NCBI GenBank assembly: GCA_964506465.1
Contig: CAZDLM010000017.1
Coordinates: 1 to 43,073 of the forward strand
DNA length: 43,073 bases
Direction: 5' to 3'
DNA from: UBA6109 sp964506465
Lineage (GTDB): Bacteria > Desulfobacterota > Syntrophia > Syntrophales > UBA6109
Positions within the stretch are counted from its first letter, which is position 1, and each line of letters opens with the position of its first letter. The position numbers and the translations under genes are program-made. This document shows, piece after piece, positions 39,985 through 43,073 of this stretch. The notes under the pieces are model-generated. The model ran no database searches. It worked only from the letters and a program-made list of their open reading frames with translations, and was not told the DNA's origin.

Positions 39985-40639
39985 GAGAATCATCAAGGCA
40001 ACGGAAGTCCGGGTTGTGGACCGTCCCGCCGCAGGGTCGCGCCGCTTCGTGGAGACGCGCTACGGAGGGACGGAACCGGAGAAGGACGCGCCGCCTCCGT
40101 CCCCGTCAGGACTGGAGAAGTTGCTGGCCGCCGCCGAGGAGAAGCTGCGGCGTGTGGAAAAGGAGTCGTATGATCGGGGGTTTCAGGCGGGCGCCGAGCA
40201 TCAGAGAAGGGAACTGGCGCCCGCTGCGGAGAGCCTGTCCCGATTGATCCGCGAGATCGGCGGACTGAAGCAGCGGATCTTCACGAGCACCGAGAAGCAG
40301 ATGATCCGCCTGGTGCTGGCGGTTGCGGAGAAGGTGATCCACCGGGAAGCGTCCCTGCACGCCGATGTCATCCAGCACGTCCTGCGCGACGCCATCCGAA
40401 ACATCGTCGATCGGGAGGGAATGAAGATCCGGCTGAACCCGCGGGATTTCCTCCATGTCATGGAGGTGAAGCAGGATTTTCTCCGGAGCATGGACGGCCT
40501 GAAGAACGTCATCTTTGAAGAGGATTCCGGCATCCCGCTCGGAGGAGCGGTGATCGAAACGTCGTTCGGCGAGGTGGATGCAAGACTGGAGCAGCAGATA
40601 GGCGAGATACGGATCGCGATGGAGGCGAAGCTGGAATAG
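39971..40639 (+). CDS. fliH: Flagellar assembly protein FliH
   Basis: Stator of the export ATPase, 222 residues. The N-terminal third is variable, followed by the glycine- and coiled-coil-rich part (KESYDRGFQAGAEHQRREL) and the conserved V-ATPase-E-like C-terminal domain (LVLAVAEKVIHREA, EDSGIPLGGAVIETSFGEVD). ATG 39971 lies inside the end of fliG; its stop overlaps the GTG start of fliI by one base. Confidence 0.93.
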   Translation: MSSSKRIIKATEVRVVDRPAAGSRRFVETRYGGTEPEKDAPPPSPSGLEKLLAAAEEKLRRVEKESYDRGFQAGAEHQRRELAPAAESLSRLIREIGGLKQRIFTSTEKQMIRLVLAVAEKVIHREASLHADVIQHVLRDAIRNIVDREGMKIRLNPRDFLHVMEVKQDFLRSMDGLKNVIFEEDSGIPLGGAVIETSFGEVDARLEQQIGEIRIAMEAKLE

Positions 40640-41976
40640 TGGGACGAGCCGCCGAAGCTTTGGAGATCGACCTCACGAGGTATTTCAAGGCCCTGGAATC
40701 GTTGAATCCGGTTCGGGTCAACGGCAAGGTCAGCGAGATCATCGGCCTGGTCGTCGAGGGGCACGGACCCGTCGCGTCCATCGGCGAAGTCTGCGGGATC
40801 TATCCGAGCGGCGACGGCGTTCCACTGAGCGCGGAAGTCGTCGGCTTCCGAAAAGGCAAGGTGCTGCTGATGCCCCTGGAGAGCATCCATGGTTTTGGTC
40901 CCGGCTGCAAGATCATGTCGTTCGGGAAGAAGGCCAGCGCCGGCGTGGGAAATGGCCTCCTGGGGCGCGTGATCGACGGCTTGGGATACCCGATCGACAA
41001 CCGCGGCCCGATCGAATGCGAAGGAGAATACCCGATCTATGCGGAACCGATCAATCCGATGAAGCGGGGGCGAATCCGGGAACCCATGGACCTGGGAATC
41101 CGTGCGATCAACGGCCTGATGACTTGCGGCAAGGGACAGCGGATGGGGATCTTCTCCGGTTCCGGGGTCGGCAAGAGCGTTCTTCTGGGGATGATCGCCA
41201 GGAACACGAAGGCCGATGTCAACGTCATCGGGCTGATCGGAGAGCGCGGCAGGGAAGTCCGTGAATTCCTGGAAAAAAATCTCGGCGAAGAGGGGCTCCG
41301 GAGGTCCGTCGTCATCGTCGCGGCTTCGGACATGCATCCCCTGATCCGGATGCGCGCCGCCTATGTCGCCACTTCCATCTCCGAGTATTTCCGGGACCAG
41401 GGAAACGACGTCCTGCTGATGATCGATTCGCTCACGCGTTTCGCAATGGCCCAGCGGGAGATCGGCCTTTCCGTCGGAGAACCGCCGACGACCAAGGGCT
41501 ACACGCCTTCCGTCTTCAGCCTGCTGCCGAAGCTCCTGGAGCGGGCGGGAAGCGTGGAGGGGAGGGGGAGCATCACAGGCCTCTACACGATCCTGGTCGA
41601 AGGGGACGATTTCAACGAGCCGGTTTCGGATGCGGCGCGGTCCATCCTCGACGGTCATATCTCTCTGTCGCGCGCACTGGCGAACAAGAATCACTACCCC
41701 GCCGTGGACGTCCTGGAGAGCATCAGCCGCGTCATGATCGATATCGTGGACGAGGGGCACAAGAAGATGGCCAACGAACTCCTGAACATCGTCGCCACGT
41801 ACAAGAAGGCCGAGGATCTGATCAACATCGGCGCCTATGTCAAGGGAAGCAACGCGGAAATCGACTACGCAATCCGCATGATCGAGCGCGTGAACGGTTT
41901 TCTCAAGCAGGGCATCGAAGAACGGATTGATTTTGCGCAGACCCGCCGGGAACTGAGCGCGGTCTTTGAGGGATGA
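40639..41976 (+). CDS. fliI: Flagellum-specific ATPase FliI
   Basis: ATPase that unfolds and feeds export substrates, 445 residues. Walker A GIFSGSGVGKSVLLG, Walker B DVLLMIDSLTRFAMAQRE, and the family stretch ERGREVREFLEKNLGEEGL are present. Starts with GTG at 40639, coupled to fliH, and its end overlaps fliJ by four bases. Confidence 0.97.
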   Translation: MGRAAEALEIDLTRYFKALESLNPVRVNGKVSEIIGLVVEGHGPVASIGEVCGIYPSGDGVPLSAEVVGFRKGKVLLMPLESIHGFGPGCKIMSFGKKASAGVGNGLLGRVIDGLGYPIDNRGPIECEGEYPIYAEPINPMKRGRIREPMDLGIRAINGLMTCGKGQRMGIFSGSGVGKSVLLGMIARNTKADVNVIGLIGERGREVREFLEKNLGEEGLRRSVVIVAASDMHPLIRMRAAYVATSISEYFRDQGNDVLLMIDSLTRFAMAQREIGLSVGEPPTTKGYTPSVFSLLPKLLERAGSVEGRGSITGLYTILVEGDDFNEPVSDAARSILDGHISLSRALANKNHYPAVDVLESISRVMIDIVDEGHKKMANELLNIVATYKKAEDLINIGAYVKGSNAEIDYAIRMIERVNGFLKQGIEERIDFAQTRRELSAVFEG

Positions 41977-42422
41977 CGGGGATGTTTGTCTTTACGCTGC
42001 AGTCGGTTCTCGATTGCCGGAAGGCGTCGGAGGAAAACAAGCTCCTGGCGTTCTCCGAGAAAACGAGAGAACTTGCCGCCGAGAAGGAGACCCTCGAGCG
42101 GCTGCGGATGGAGCGGTTCCGGCTGGCGGAGCAACTGCGCCAGACCGCCGGCAAGGCCCTGGATGCCGACTTTCTGTTGCTGCAGGTGCTTTCGATCAAG
42201 CAGATGCTGGAATTGGAAAAGAAGCAGATGGAACAGATCCACCGCGTCGCGGAGGAATTGGAGAGCAGGAAAGAGGAGCTTCTGGATGCCGTGAAACAGC
42301 GCAAAACCATGGAGACGCTCCGGGAACGGAAATTCTCCGAGTTCAGGAAGAATGCCGCCAGTCTCGATCGCAGGCAAGCGGATGAGACCTCCATCGCCAG
42401 GTTCATCAGGAGAGAATCATGA
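41973..42422 (+). CDS. fliJ: Flagellar export chaperone FliJ
   Basis: A 149-residue, almost wholly coiled-coil protein (FTLQSVLDCRKASEENKLLA to the end) of FliJ size and position after fliI. FliJ projects into the ATPase ring and the export gate. Overlaps both neighbours by four bases (ATGA). Confidence 0.9.
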   Translation: MTGMFVFTLQSVLDCRKASEENKLLAFSEKTRELAAEKETLERLRMERFRLAEQLRQTAGKALDADFLLLQVLSIKQMLELEKKQMEQIHRVAEELESRKEELLDAVKQRKTMETLRERKFSEFRKNAASLDRRQADETSIARFIRRES

Positions 42423-42997
42423 AGAGGGGACGAATCGTCCTGATCCAGATGCTTGTAGTCGCCGTGCTGCTGGTGAAAATGGCCGCCGTCGGGGAGATGT
42501 TCAACCTGTTTCGAATGGGCAGTTGGACGCTCTGGGACGTCGAGACGGCCCTTGCCCAGGCGCCGGCCGCAAAACCCGCCGCCCCGTCCCCCGTTGCTTC
42601 GGCGCCGAAGGACGCGTTTGACGACGGTCTGAAAAAAGAGCGGGACCTCTTTGCGGTTCTGGAGCAGCGCAGGAAAGAACTCGATTCGCGCGAAGCGGCC
42701 TTGAAGGCCGAGGAACAGAGACTGTCCTCACTGAAGAAAGAAATCGTCGAAAAGATCGATTCTCTCAAGACCCTCGAACAGAAGCTCAACGTGACCGCCG
42801 AGGCCCAGAAGACCGAAGAGAACAAGCGCTTCAAGGATTTGGCCAAGGTCTTCGAAGCGACCCCCCCGGCCAAGGTGGGCCCGGTGCTGGAAAAACTGGA
42901 CCTGAAGACGGCCGCCGGCATCACGATGAACATGAAGAAGGACAAGGCCGGCGCCGACAACAGGCCTTGCACCAGCAGGAAGCCGAGGACCAGGTAG
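42419..42997 (+). CDS. MotE-like periplasmic protein, C-terminus broken
   Basis: As read, 192 residues: N-terminal signal anchor (residues 5-25, LIQMLVVAVLLVKMAAVG), a long coiled coil (about 72-135) and the beginning of the MgtE-N/MotE-type domain (KVFEATPPAKVGPVLEKLD, then TAAGITMNMKKDKAGA). MotE-type proteins act as periplasmic chaperones for stator assembly. After KDKAGA the expected WG and proline-rich continuation is missing and the frame runs into DNRPCTSRKPRTR and stops. The frame is probably cut by a chimeric junction near 42945-42960, not by a natural end. Confidence 0.78.
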   Translation: MKRGRIVLIQMLVVAVLLVKMAAVGEMFNLFRMGSWTLWDVETALAQAPAAKPAAPSPVASAPKDAFDDGLKKERDLFAVLEQRRKELDSREAALKAEEQRLSSLKKEIVEKIDSLKTLEQKLNVTAEAQKTEENKRFKDLAKVFEATPPAKVGPVLEKLDLKTAAGITMNMKKDKAGADNRPCTSRKPRTR

Positions 42998-43073
42998 ACC
43001 AGCGCCCGCCCGGCGGCGTATAGCAGGCCGTGGCCCAGCACGGCCAGTTTATGTGAGCCGGAATGTTTGGAGA
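42930..43073 (-). CDS. Fragment of an unrelated polytopic membrane transporter (partial)
   Basis: Reading the minus strand from 43073 gives an open frame that encodes a convincing membrane segment: SKHSGSHKLAVLGHGLLY, AAGRALVYLVLGFLLVQG and LLSAPALSFFM. The pattern G-H-x-L-x-Y-A-x-G-R-A-x-x-Y resembles ArsG/DsbD-type efflux permeases. It has no start inside the window and loses sense near 42930-42955, where it meets the broken MotE-like gene. Family assignment is tentative; what can be said is that it does not belong to a flagellar gene. Confidence 0.55.

Noticed and set aside
37378..39996. Long minus-strand open frame opposite fliF and fliG
   Set aside because: Mirror frame of two certain flagellar genes; composition-driven, no domain.

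Overview
The window looks like part of the chromosome of a motile, GC-rich, anaerobic deltaproteobacterium-type organism (Desulfobacterota, perhaps a Syntrophia relative). The evidence is gene content: a periplasmic molybdenum/tungsten formate dehydrogenase, a TRAP transporter, sigma-54-controlled flagellar genes with FlrB/FlrC-like regulators, and CheX/CheD/HDOD chemotaxis genes. The placement is inference; there is no rRNA or other marker gene. I saw no tRNA, CRISPR array, insertion sequence or phage gene.

Layout. (1) 42-4449: a three-gene TRAP transporter (DctP, DctQ, DctM) followed by an SCP2-like small protein and an alpha/beta hydrolase, closed by a clear intrinsic terminator (4538-4579). 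This looks like uptake and processing of an organic acid. (2) 4863-5408: an exported cytochrome P460-type haem protein. (3) 5544-14098: a formate dehydrogenase locus: a multi-cluster Fe-S protein, a TorD-type chaperone, a small Tat-target protein, catalytic subunit (cysteine form), four-cluster Fe-S subunit, small lipoprotein, cytochrome b subunit, then a membrane-anchored PLD-like/HTH protein and a cytochrome b5-DUF2231 membrane protein. (4) 14099-15580: sparse DNA with a palindromic intergenic repeat, a lysine-rich nucleoid-type protein and a sigma-28-like promoter. (5) 15581-17688: a secreted Cache-domain protein and a chemoreceptor. (6) 17706-27795: a sigma-54 response regulator on the minus strand, then a plus-strand chemotaxis operon: HTH/pseudo-receiver protein, CheR, CheD, HDOD, CheY-like, CheX-like, a second CheD-like protein without its catalytic residues, CheB, an unusual CheA, CheY, CheX. 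(7) 27871-30186 on the minus strand: PilZ protein, MotA, MotB. (8) 30602-42997: SPOR/TPR protein, FlrB/FlrC-like pair, FlgB, FlgC, FliE, FliF, FliG, FliH, FliI, FliJ and a truncated MotE-like protein.

How it works together. Regions 5-8 form a motility block. Three sigma-54 (-24/-12) elements with exact GG-N10-GC spacing lie upstream of pilZ-motAB (minus strand), the SPOR/TPR gene and flgB, and a sigma-28-like element precedes the Cache protein/chemoreceptor pair. This fits the usual flagellar hierarchy (sigma-54 plus FlrC, then FliA). A PilZ protein upstream of the stator genes and an MshEN-like repeat pair inside CheA suggest that cyclic di-GMP may act at both the motor and the kinase.

Most notable: a CheD paralogue substituted at all three catalytic positions beside an intact CheD; a CheA with MshEN-like repeats where the P2 domain normally sits; two G11-G12 tracts between genes; the two divergent sigma-54 promoters in one intergenic region; and a probable chimeric junction at the right end, where the MotE-like frame breaks off and an unrelated membrane-protein fragment begins on the opposite strand.
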